From JBEKIK01 sp049509395 (GTDB lineage: Bacteria; Planctomycetota; Planctomycetia; Pirellulales; Thermoguttaceae): a DNA stretch of 13,418 nucleotides. The notes under the pieces are model-generated. The model worked only from the letters and a program-made list of their open reading frames with translations. It did no database searches and was not told the origin of the DNA. Below, piece after piece: positions 1-6,412 of this stretch; position 1 is the stretch's first letter; every line of letters begins with the position of its first letter. A program made the translations under genes and the position numbers. Location: positions 1 through 13,418 of the forward strand of contig JBEKZY010000120.1 of the NCBI GenBank assembly GCA_049509395.1, read 5' to 3'.

Positions 1-1
1 C

Positions 2-853
2 CCCGATCTATTGGAGCAACTCGTATTCGCCAAACTATACTTCGATTACGCCGGCCTGATTCTTGCCTTTCAAGACGGCTTGCCGGTCGGTTTCGCGCAC
101 GCGGGATTCGGTCCCAACGAGCAGCTTAGCGCGGTGTCCTTCGATTTGGGAGTGACCTTGATCGTAATCGTTCGGCCGGACTGCGCCGAGGGCGAAGTGG
201 CGGCAGGCCTGCTGGATCAATGCGAGCAATATCTTCGCGCTCGGGGCGCAAAGGTGCTTTACGGGGGCGGCATTCAGCCGCTTAATCCTTTTTATTTGGG
301 ACTGTACGGGGGCAGCGAGTTGCCCGGCGTGCTGGACTCCGATCTGGCGACCCGGAATTTATTCCAGTCGCATGAGTATCAAGAAATCGAACGCACAAGA
401 ATCGCGCAAGTCGATCTAAGCCGTTTCGAAGCGGTTATCGACCGTTCGCAAATGCAAATCCGCCGGCAAATGGTGGTGGAAGAGACGATTGATTTTCCTA
501 CGCGCAACTGGTGGGAGGCTTGTACTCTGGGTGGATTCGATCTGACGCGATTTGAAATGGTGCCCCGCGGCGGCGGTCCCGCAGTGGCACGCGCTATTTT
601 CCGAAGCATGGAACCGGCCGGGGCCAATTCTTCGGGCCGGCGGTCCGGCTTGATCGAATTGCACGTCGATCCCGCCTATCGCCGCCGTGGTTACGCCGTT
701 TTTTTACTCAGCGAAGTCTTCCGGCAGTTTACCCGCCAGGGCATTACAATCGTCGAGGCCCAAACCATGGAAAGCAATGCCCCGGCCATCAACCTCTATC
801 AAAAACTAGGCTTCAAACCGATCGGCGAAGGAAGCGTGTACCGGAAAGGGTGA
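2..853 (+). CDS. Tandem GNAT-family N-acetyltransferase, 5'-partial
   Basis: The frame is open to the window edge, so the true start is probably upstream; an internal TTG at 11 gives 280 residues (numbering used here). Two GNAT-like halves can be seen. The C-terminal half is clear: a beta-strand then VDPAYRRRGYA (residues 219-229), the acetyl-CoA pyrophosphate-binding motif A with its R-R-x-G-x-A core, and NAPAINLYQKLGF (256-268), the typical motif B. The N-terminal half (about 20-110) has the fold pattern but a poorer CoA loop, as in other tandem GNATs where one copy is degenerate. Such enzymes move an acetyl group from acetyl-CoA to an amine; the substrate cannot be read from the sequence. 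The gene faces the minus-strand cassette genes that follow, so it is not part of their transcription unit. Family confident, substrate unknown. Confidence 0.85.
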   Translation, partial: PDLLEQLVFAKLYFDYAGLILAFQDGLPVGFAHAGFGPNEQLSAVSFDLGVTLIVIVRPDCAEGEVAAGLLDQCEQYLRARGAKVLYGGGIQPLNPFYLGLYGGSELPGVLDSDLATRNLFQSHEYQEIERTRIAQVDLSRFEAVIDRSQMQIRRQMVVEETIDFPTRNWWEACTLGGFDLTRFEMVPRGGGPAVARAIFRSMEPAGANSSGRRSGLIELHVDPAYRRRGYAVFLLSEVFRQFTRQGITIVEAQTMESNAPAINLYQKLGFKPIGEGSVYRKG

Positions 854-924
854 CGAGAAAAAGACGGTGCGAGAAAAAGGGGACAGGCGCATATATTGAT
901 GAGGATAGGAGGCTTTGGTGAAAA
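854..924. other. Short junction between GNAT gene and cassette cluster
   Basis: This is a 71-base convergent junction. It contains the run GAGAAAAAGGGGACAGGC at about 871-888, resembling the short GGGGACAGGC-type interspersed sequences seen in planctomycete and related genomes, but one copy cannot prove a repeat. No attC-like pair of core sites (RYYYAAC / GTTRRRY) is found here, although one would be expected after the last cassette gene. Confidence 0.3.
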
Positions 925-1698
925 TTACAGCCATCCCTCTATATATTCTATTGATTTTTTGATCCTTTCAATTGTACCGACTTCCAATACAGTTCTTATT
1001 TTCCCATTATTCATTAATGATATTTTCTTGAATACATTATCCCAATTAATATTTCCATCGCCAACTGCATACTCGGAATCTTCATCGCCATTATTGTCAT
1101 TGAAGTGCATGTAATCGATGTTAACATCTAACCATTTATCAATCGGTTCTTTACCGAATATATTAGCATGTCCGGTATCTAAGCATATTTTAAGACGATT
1201 ACTTTTTACTTTTTGGATAATATGGATTAAAACATCTGATGATTTCTCCCACATATTTTCCAGATAAATAGTAATTTCATTATATTTTTCCAACAATTTC
1301 TCCCAATATTCTGCATGAATATCAACTGTATTCCCAATATAATTGTTGTTAGTAATGAGAGTATTTATTCCAGAATGAAATATAATTGTCTTACAATTCA
1401 ATTCTAATGACGTGGAAATTGCTTTTTCAATTTTTTCTCGAGAAATTCGTTTTATATCATTATCCATGCTGTGTAATATTATGTCAATAAAAGGTCCGTG
1501 AAAACTTAATTCGCCGATATTTATAAGTTCATTTTTATTCTGTTTTATAAGGTCATCATATAATTTACTGTCATTTATAGTTTTTGGTAAAGCAAAATCA
1601 ACTATTTCAATGCCATAATTATTCTCCATGGCAAGTTCGTATATTTCTTTACGATCACATCCAATTGGTTGTAGTACATATTTGATATTATTTTTCAT
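925..1698 (-). CDS. Sugar-phosphate isomerase/epimerase-like TIM-barrel protein (AP-endonuclease family 2 fold)
   Basis: The 257-residue product matches the xylose-isomerase-like TIM-barrel / AP endonuclease family 2 superfamily. Candidate metal and active-site residues lie in the expected order at strand ends: H67 (SFHGPF), H108 (IFHSG), E147 (IYLEN), D174 and H177 (CLDTGH), H198 (YMHFND), GDG at 213-215 and E239 (VLEVG). Known members isomerise or epimerise sugars or cyclitols, or cut DNA at abasic sites; the short form without endonuclease IV signatures favours a sugar enzyme, but the substrate is unknown. The ATG lies 17 bases after the core site GTTAGGC of the attC-like element, with an A/G-rich stretch as ribosome-binding site, so the gene sits as the first ORF of an integron-type cassette. 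Its base composition is far more AT-rich than all neighbours, pointing to transfer from another genome. Confidence 0.85.
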   Translation of the reverse strand: MKNNIKYVLQPIGCDRKEIYELAMENNYGIEIVDFALPKTINDSKLYDDLIKQNKNELINIGELSFHGPFIDIILHSMDNDIKRISREKIEKAISTSLELNCKTIIFHSGINTLITNNNYIGNTVDIHAEYWEKLLEKYNEITIYLENMWEKSSDVLIHIIQKVKSNRLKICLDTGHANIFGKEPIDKWLDVNIDYMHFNDNNGDEDSEYAVGDGNINWDNVFKKISLMNNGKIRTVLEVGTIERIKKSIEYIEGWL

Positions 1699-1715
1699 TT
1701 TCTTTCTCTAATTCG

Positions 1716-1778
1716 GCCTAACGCCAGCGGTGAGGCGCGGGCGGCTTCCGCCCGTCGTCCTCCATCGCCTTGTTGGGC
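1716..1778 (-). other. attC-like integron cassette recombination site (attC1)
   Basis: Read on the minus strand: R'' box GCCCAAC (1778-1772), L'' arm GCGATGGAGG (1768-1759), a central hairpin GGGCGG-AAG-CCGCCC (1753-1739), L' arm CCTCACCGC (1735-1727) and R' box GTTAGGC (1722-1716). R'' and R' fit the consensus RYYYAAC and GTTRRRY and pair with each other. L'' pairs with L' with one unpaired extra G in L'', the extrahelical-base signature that sets strand choice by integron integrases. The orientation it implies agrees with both flanking minus-strand genes. The length of 63 bases is in the short normal range. The site starts 5 bases after the nuclease stop codon. Confidence 0.88.
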
Positions 1779-1783
1779 CATTC

Positions 1784-2548
1784 CTAACCTCTAATGCCGC
1801 GTTGACGCAGTAGCACTCGCAGTCCGGCCTCACCCAGTCGTTGGACCATCCGGTGGCAATTGGGACACACGCAGAGAAGTTCCTCGGGATCCGCAACGCC
1901 GCCGTCTGCTACCTTCCTGATGTGGTGCGAATCCAAGAACCACCCCAAGTCCGTCGCATCCTTTCGGAGTCGCGCCACGTCGATCGATTGCGTGTCACAC
2001 CAAGAGGTATCGCATGTGCCGCAGAGCGCGCAGGAATACTTCGCGTTGCTCTTGCAACGCTCGCTCGCATTGGCATCTCGCTGCACGGTCCACTTCCGCA
2101 AGAAGGCAGAATCGACTGTGCCTTTCATGCCGTAGGCTTCGTCCACTGCCTTCTTGACCAGCAGGGCATCTGCAAGTTCTACCCGCACGTAAGCTTTGCG
2201 GTGCCAGTTGTCATGGGTAAGGCCGATTACTGAGTGCGTGAGCGAGCACTCGTAAGGTGTGCGCAACCATTGTCCCTGACGAATGCGGATGCTGTAGGGG
2301 TATGCTTTATCCCACTCGGTCTGAGGACTCGGCGTCCGTACTGGCGGTGAGACGACGTGAGAATAGCCAGACCAGCAGTGTATCCTGAGTACGTAGTGCA
2401 AGAGAACGTCTCCGCTTTGTACGCTCTTGGCCCGTTCATGCTGGCTCTCCGAGAGGATTGCTTGATCGCTTGCTGTTGGCGTTCGCGAGTCAGACGTCCA
2501 GTCAGCCCAACTGTTCCCGATATTCAGTTCGATCCAGTAGGTTGTCAT
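1784..2548 (-). CDS. PUA/EVE-like domain plus HNH endonuclease, putative modification-dependent restriction enzyme
   Basis: The product has 254 residues. The C-terminal part is an HNH nuclease with a zinc-binding frame: C173-x2-C176, then LDSHHIRKVADGG with H208/H209 (general base region), then C228-x2-C231 followed by H232. The position usually held by the middle Asn appears to be Glu (DPEEL, 220-224). The N-terminal part (about 1-130) begins TYWIELNIGNSW and has GDVLLHYV (47-54) and WSGYSHVVSPP, resembling the PUA superfamily EVE fold, which can bind modified bases. PUA/EVE-HNH fusions include known type IV enzymes that cut 5-methyl- or hydroxymethylcytosine DNA, so a phage-defence role is a good inference, not proof. 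The gene fills one integron-type cassette: ATG lies 38 bases after core site GTTGGGC of attC2, and the stop is 5 bases before attC1. AAGGG about 9 bases upstream serves as ribosome-binding site. Confidence 0.82.
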   Translation of the reverse strand: MTTYWIELNIGNSWADWTSDSRTPTASDQAILSESQHERAKSVQSGDVLLHYVLRIHCWSGYSHVVSPPVRTPSPQTEWDKAYPYSIRIRQGQWLRTPYECSLTHSVIGLTHDNWHRKAYVRVELADALLVKKAVDEAYGMKGTVDSAFLRKWTVQRDANASERCKSNAKYSCALCGTCDTSWCDTQSIDVARLRKDATDLGWFLDSHHIRKVADGGVADPEELLCVCPNCHRMVQRLGEAGLRVLLRQRGIRG

Positions 2549-2586
2549 GCGATGGCGCCCTTCTGTTGCTGGTCTAGTGCCGTTCC

Positions 2587-2659
2587 GCCCAACAGGTATT
2601 CGACCGCCGAAGTGCGGTAAAACTTTACCGCATTTTCGCAGCCGAACATGGCGTTGTCA
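2587..2659 (-). other. Degenerate attC-like site with long perfect central hairpin (attC2)
   Basis: Read on the minus strand: a degenerate R'' TGACAAC (2659-2653, keeping CAAC), L'' ATGTTCG (2649-2643), a central palindrome with 9-base perfect arms TGCGGTAAA / TTTACCGCA around a 2-base turn (2632-2613), L' CGAATAC (2602-2596) and a perfect R' GTTGGGC (2593-2587). L'' and L' pair at six of seven places counting one G-T pair. In attC sites R' is the better-conserved box, so the minus orientation fits the cassette direction. The palindrome alone could be a terminator or operator, but its position just ahead of the nuclease cassette, with all four boxes in order, favours attC. Confidence 0.62.
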
Positions 2660-3087
2660 AGTCTAGTACGTCATAACTGGCAAATGGGTTGCGACGGATT
2701 GTCAGTGGGTGAAAAAGGGATCAGTATTTTTTTCAAAGTGAAATAAATGCTCCAAAAAAGGCGCCTTTGAATCCCGGAAGTTTCCCGGCACGGCCAGCGC
2801 GCGCCGCGCAATCCCTCCATCCTCAGGGTGGCCAATTCTTTCTCTTGAAATCCCCTTTCAGACCTGATACGCTTGCCGCTCAGTGCAATCGGTGTTCTTT
2901 GGAAATCAAAACTATGAAAAATAAGACCGCAAGGCCCCTCCCCTACCGTGGAAAAATCGTGATTCTGACCCCAAAAGAAACGAGAACCTCAACCAGCGAA
3001 TCGTGCATAAATCTAGCGAAAATCAGCGTTGATCAGTGTTCCCCCTTTGCACGCAGGTATCACGAGCTTGTGGTGAAAAAAGGCGTT
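2660..3087. other. Gene-free stretch between cassette cluster and acyltransferase gene
   Basis: No ORF here has a convincing protein; the longest plus-strand frame (2767-3147) runs antisense into the acyltransferase gene and resembles no family. At 3009-3041 there is an imperfect direct repeat of about 11 bases built on AATCAGCG (AATCTAGCG, AATCAGCG, ATCAGTG), similar in style to dispersed AATCTGCG-type repeats common in several bacterial phyla. No integron integrase gene and no further attC-like site are seen. Confidence 0.5.
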
Positions 3088-3098
3088 CTAAGCCGCCT
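3076..3098 (-). terminator. Putative rho-independent terminator at the end of the acyltransferase gene
   Basis: On the minus strand the stem AGGCG / CGCCT with an 8-base loop is followed directly by six T. The loop contains the TAG stop codon of the acyltransferase gene. The stem is only 5 base pairs, but the T-tract and position at the end of the five-gene minus-strand run make termination plausible. Confidence 0.5.
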
Positions 3099-4011
3099 GG
3101 CGTTTTTTCTGTTTTGGCTCCCGGGTGTCTTTCCAACGCCGGTGTAGCCACCAATATTGGTCCGGGGTGCGACGAATGAGTTCTTCCAGGCGCGTGGTAT
3201 ACCACTGGGTCAATTCGCGCAGCGTGCTCAAGTTGCCGTCGATGGCTTGAGGATCGGCCATGGCGTAATTGTGCATGTGGAAATGCATGGGCTTGTGCTT
3301 TCGGGTTGCGGCGCTAACGGCCATTACGGCATTGTATTCCAGCGCCAACAGGGCGATAGCCTTGTACGCCGAGGCAGGCCGCCCGAAAAAATCCACCCAG
3401 CATCCCTTTGGACCGGCATATTGATCGGCCAGAAACGTCATCGTGCCGTTGTTGGAAAGCACACGCTCGATCTGATCCGCGCCGCCGTTTTTGGGGATGA
3501 TATGCTGGCCCGTTGTGCCGCGAAATTGGTTTACAAAACGATCGAGATAAATATTATCCATCGTGCGCGCGACCGTATAAGTCGGAAAGCCGAGAATGCC
3601 CAGCACGTATCCGCCCACCTCGAAATTGCCCAAGTGGCCGGTAACGATTATTAGCGGCCGATTTTCAAACAACAGTCGGACCAGGTGCTCTTCGTTTTTC
3701 AGTTCCACGTAATCGCGCCAGTTGGTCTCGTGGATTTTTCGCGGTGTGTGGGCGACTTCCAGGACCAGGAGGAAAAGATGTTCCCACATTTTCAACTGGA
3801 GCCGCTTTCGGGCATGTGCCGAAAGGTCCTGAAAGGCATGCACAAGGTTTTCATCGATCACGCCGGCCCTGATCTTCAGTACGTCGCAAAACAGCCAGGC
3901 CAGCCGCCGGGCGATAACCTGGCCCGTTTCCATCCGCACCGCCTGTGCGACGCATATCAATATCCGAACCGCCAAATAGACGAGAAAATCGACAACCCTC
4001 TTGCGATTCAT
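3088..4011 (-). CDS. LpxL/HtrB-family lysophospholipid/lipid A acyltransferase
   Basis: The 307-residue protein matches the LpxL/HtrB/MsbB family in length and motifs. These inner-membrane enzymes add a secondary acyl chain to a lipid A precursor using acyl-ACP. The N-terminal segment FLVYLAVRILICVAQAV (about 9-25) looks like a membrane anchor. The catalytic H-x4-E motif is present as H126-LGNF-E131, followed by TVARTMDN (146-153), DQYAGPKG (196-203), FFGRPAS (208-214) and the C-terminal WWLHRRWK (287-294) typical of the family. A ribosome-binding site AAGGAAGGA precedes the ATG. The gene is last in a minus-strand run, separated from the oxidoreductase gene by 236 bases that include a long foldback. 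A related role in other outer-membrane lipids is possible, so no gene symbol is given. Confidence 0.9.
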   Translation of the reverse strand: MNRKRVVDFLVYLAVRILICVAQAVRMETGQVIARRLAWLFCDVLKIRAGVIDENLVHAFQDLSAHARKRLQLKMWEHLFLLVLEVAHTPRKIHETNWRDYVELKNEEHLVRLLFENRPLIIVTGHLGNFEVGGYVLGILGFPTYTVARTMDNIYLDRFVNQFRGTTGQHIIPKNGGADQIERVLSNNGTMTFLADQYAGPKGCWVDFFGRPASAYKAIALLALEYNAVMAVSAATRKHKPMHFHMHNYAMADPQAIDGNLSTLRELTQWYTTRLEELIRRTPDQYWWLHRRWKDTREPKQKKRQAA

Positions 4012-4043
4012 TCCCGATTCCTTCCTTGGAATGTCATGTTAAT

Positions 4044-4149
4044 GTGTAAACAGGGAAGAAGGGAAAGGGGGAAAAACTCAGGATTAGAGATTACTGCAAT
4101 AATCGCTTTTTCCATTTTCCCTTCTTTCCCCTTTTCCCATTTCTTACAC
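4044..4149. repeat. Long imperfect purine/pyrimidine foldback
   Basis: A purine-rich arm (4044-4075, GTGTAA then runs of GGGAAGAAGGGAAAGGGGG) is partly complementary to a pyrimidine-rich arm (4107-4149, ending TTACAC). The transcript could form a stem of about 30 imperfect pairs with a 30-base loop. It lies between the oxidoreductase stop and the acyltransferase start, outside both genes. It could stabilise or separate transcripts, or be a REP-like dispersed element; it lacks a T-run typical of a terminator. Confidence 0.45.
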
Positions 4150-4247
4150 CCTGATGCAATCTATTGGATATTTTCAGGAAATTTAAACGGGCGGCATTTT
4201 CTCAGGAATATCAATCCGAGGGAAGATCGGTTTTTTTATGGATGGGA

Positions 4248-5333
4248 TTATGAAATGGCTTTTCTTGCTTTTAAGGGGGGGTCGGCCGATAACGGCAGGG
4301 GGACCGCCCGGCCGGTTTCGGCCGATTTATAGATGGCCAAAATAATCTCCACCGCCCGCCGCCCTTCCCGCCCGTCGATCAGTGGTTTTGTGCCTTTTCG
4401 TATGGCATTGACCACATCCTGAAACTGCCGGGCGTGGCCATGGTGTCCGATGGCCGCCGGGTCGGCTGCACCACCGCCGCTCGTTTTGCGGTTGGCCATT
4501 TTGTGCTGAATCGCATCGTCGGCCTTGCTTTTTTTGGCAAAATCCCACTTTACCAGGTCTTCTTCCTCCAAAACGGCCGAACCCGCCGATCCGTGGATTT
4601 CGATCCGCTTCAGATAGCCCGGATAGACCGCCGTGCTGGCCTCGATAACGCCTAGGGCCCCGTTTACGAATCTAATTGCGGCCACGGCAGTGTCTTCCAC
4701 GGCAATCCGCTGGTGCGAAAGCAAGGCGGTTTGGGCGCGTACTTCTGCCACCGGACCCATCAGCCAGGCGAGCAAATCGACGCAGTGTATGGCTTGATTC
4801 ATCAAAGCGCCGCCGCCGTCGAGCCTCCAGGTGCCCCGCCAGGTCCCGCTGTCGTAATAAGCCTGCGTGCGATACCACTTTACAATGGCGTCGCCAAGCG
4901 CAAGCCGGCCGAATCGGCCCTGATCCACGGCATGTTTTAGTTTTTGACTGGCGTCATGAAATCGGGAGGGAAAAACCGTGGAAAGCACCACGCCGGCCTT
5001 ATCGCACTCGCCGATTATCTTGTCGCAGCGGCTAAGCGTGATTTCCAAGGGCTTTTCCACGATGACATGCTTGCCGGCGCGTGCCGCAGCCACGGCCGGA
5101 TGCAAATGCGATCCACTGGGCGTGCCGATGGTCACCACCTCGATTTCCGGATCGGCCAGCATGTCCTTCAGGCGGCGATAGGCATTGCAGCCGAAGTTGG
5201 CCGCGAATTTATCGGCCGCCGCCGGCTCGGCGTCGAATCCGCCCACCAATTTTGCCCCGCGAACCTCCGCTATCGCCCGGGCGTGAAAACTCGAAATCAT
5301 CCCGCAACCAATGATGCCAAAACCCAATGCCAT
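4248..5333 (-). CDS. Gfo/Idh/MocA-family NAD(P)-dependent oxidoreductase
   Basis: The 361-residue product has the usual two-domain build. The N-terminal Rossmann fold has GIIGCG (6-11) with acidic D34 at the end of the second strand, which favours NAD(H). The EKP motif (93-95) holds the catalytic lysine, and GGGALMNQAIHCVDLLAW (173-190) carries the conserved H183 and D186 of the substrate site. The C-terminal half is the alpha/beta dimerisation domain, ending with an Ala/Pro-rich tail. Members oxidise or reduce sugars, inositols or related alcohols; planctomycetes have many copies, and the substrate cannot be told here. GAGG lies 8 bases before the ATG. The neighbouring membrane and lipid genes suggest no specific pathway, so a function in cell-surface sugar metabolism would be a guess. 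Confidence 0.9.
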   Translation of the reverse strand: MALGFGIIGCGMISSFHARAIAEVRGAKLVGGFDAEPAAADKFAANFGCNAYRRLKDMLADPEIEVVTIGTPSGSHLHPAVAAARAGKHVIVEKPLEITLSRCDKIIGECDKAGVVLSTVFPSRFHDASQKLKHAVDQGRFGRLALGDAIVKWYRTQAYYDSGTWRGTWRLDGGGALMNQAIHCVDLLAWLMGPVAEVRAQTALLSHQRIAVEDTAVAAIRFVNGALGVIEASTAVYPGYLKRIEIHGSAGSAVLEEEDLVKWDFAKKSKADDAIQHKMANRKTSGGGAADPAAIGHHGHARQFQDVVNAIRKGTKPLIDGREGRRAVEIILAIYKSAETGRAVPLPLSADPPLKARKAIS

Positions 5334-5366
5334 AACAATACCTCAATTATCAATATATTTTTAGCA

Positions 5367-5384
5367 CCCGGTGATTACACCGGG
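5367..5384. other. Perfect 7-bp hairpin between protease and oxidoreductase genes
   Basis: CCCGGTG and CACCGGG flank a 4-base loop. Neither strand has a proper T-run after the stem, so it is not a standard terminator. It lies in the 141-base gap, about 30 bases upstream of the oxidoreductase start, where it could act as a weak transcription pause or a protein-binding site. Confidence 0.5.
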
Positions 5385-5424
5385 GGTTTGAGTAACAGTT
5401 TTCAGTTCAAAGTATAATGCATTT

Positions 5425-5463
5425 GCAATCAGCAATCAGCAATCAGCAATCAGCATTCAGCAA
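5425..5463. repeat. Tandem 7-base repeat (GCAATCA)
   Basis: Four perfect units of GCAATCA (5425-5452) are followed by one variant GCATTCA (5453-5459) and a partial unit. It is an intergenic short tandem repeat just beyond the protease stop codon (5475). Heptamer repeats of this sort tend to vary in copy number by slippage; no function can be assigned. Confidence 0.9.
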
Positions 5464-5474
5464 TTATCTTTCTA

Positions 5475-6404
5475 TCACATATTGCCTAACAAAAACATCG
5501 CCAGACTGGAGGCATTCAAGGCCATATGAAGCGCTATCGACGGCACAATGCGGTGAGTGCGATTATACAACAATCCCAAGGCAATCGCAAAAAAGAAAAT
5601 GGGGATTGGATCCGGGGCGATGCTTTCGGGCAATATCTTCTTTACGCCGATCATACACCCATATGTTGGAACTGCGACCACCAAGAAAGTGATCAGTCCC
5701 AATCGCGCGTCGGCAAGTAGTTTTTTCGGCTCCCAGCCGAAATCAAGGGCCGTCGCCTCTACCCGCCAATGCATATAAACGACGCTAAAGATTATTGTCA
5801 ATATCCTTATCATGGCGTCGCAGGCCAAGAGCACCATGAAAATCTCCACGTCCACCATCTTAGCTTCTTTGTGGAAATGCTGACTCGCGAAAATGATCGA
5901 GGAAATAAAGATAGGCATCGCTCCCGGCGGCATCCATCGCCTTACATTGGGCAATCTTCGCCGACAGGCGCGATCAACTTTTTCCAGCCACCCTTGCAAC
6001 AAGACGCGAAAGAAAAACTCCTCCGCTATGGGCGCCACCACAACCGCAGTCGTACCGCATAAAAGCAATGTCGCCCAACTCTTTACCGCAAGTAATTGAA
6101 TGATAGGATTGGCGGCACTGCTTGGCCCGAAAGTGGCGGCATTGGAAGATTCGATTATTGCCAAAGGCAAAATATACCGCAACATATTAATGGCGGCGAA
6201 GACTCCAAAAAAATAGAAAAAAATGACTGCCGCCAAATCCCAAAACTGCCAGGGTACGCGCCGCCTGGGCTGATATGGCAAAACAGGCTTGCCCGAGATC
6301 ATTCGCTCAATTATCGCCGCCCATGCCACCAGACAGGCCGCGATGGCCAAAAAAACAAGCGTCACAAATCCCATGGCCGGGCCTTGCTGGGCAAAGATGT
6401 TCAT
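5475..6404 (-). CDS. CPBP-family intramembrane glutamic protease (Abi/CAAX type) with an insertion
   Basis: This is a 309-residue polytopic membrane protein. All three family motifs are present: EEFFFR (E128, E129, R133) after APIA, FASQH (172-176) with H176, and HMALN (293-297) with H293 and N297. These residues form the active site of Rce1-type proteases that cut inside the membrane. Membrane segments are seen near 11-33, 55-85, 108-126, 163-175, 187-211, 234-253, 267-280 and 289-306. About 85 residues separate motifs 2 and 3 (roughly 181-266), more than usual. The inserted part includes FGWEPKKLLADARLGLITF, which looks like the segment that normally precedes motif 1. The gene starts 8 bases after the pgsA stop, so the two are cotranscribed and probably translationally coupled. 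Substrate unknown. Confidence 0.88.
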   Translation of the reverse strand: MNIFAQQGPAMGFVTLVFLAIAACLVAWAAIIERMISGKPVLPYQPRRRVPWQFWDLAAVIFFYFFGVFAAINMLRYILPLAIIESSNAATFGPSSAANPIIQLLAVKSWATLLLCGTTAVVVAPIAEEFFFRVLLQGWLEKVDRACRRRLPNVRRWMPPGAMPIFISSIIFASQHFHKEAKMVDVEIFMVLLACDAMIRILTIIFSVVYMHWRVEATALDFGWEPKKLLADARLGLITFLVVAVPTYGCMIGVKKILPESIAPDPIPIFFFAIALGLLYNRTHRIVPSIALHMALNASSLAMFLLGNM

Positions 6405-6412
6405 CTACTTTG

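Noticed and set aside
891..902. 12-base sequence ATATATTGATGA also present at 7069-7080
   Set aside because: AT-rich 12-mers are expected to repeat by chance in 13 kb, and the surrounding bases do not match.
2767..3147. Plus-strand frame of 126 codons in the gene-free stretch
   Set aside because: It runs antisense into the acyltransferase gene, has Pro/Arg-rich low-quality sequence, no ribosome-binding site and no family resemblance.
3157..3654. Plus-strand 165-codon frame inside the acyltransferase gene
   Set aside because: It is the antisense shadow of a gene with all expected family motifs.
4213..4239. Short stem CCGA/TCGG followed by seven T on the plus strand
   Set aside because: The stem has only four pairs and no plus-strand gene ends there.
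5425..5463. CRISPR-like array
   Set aside because: The units are 7 bases with no spacers; it is a simple tandem repeat.
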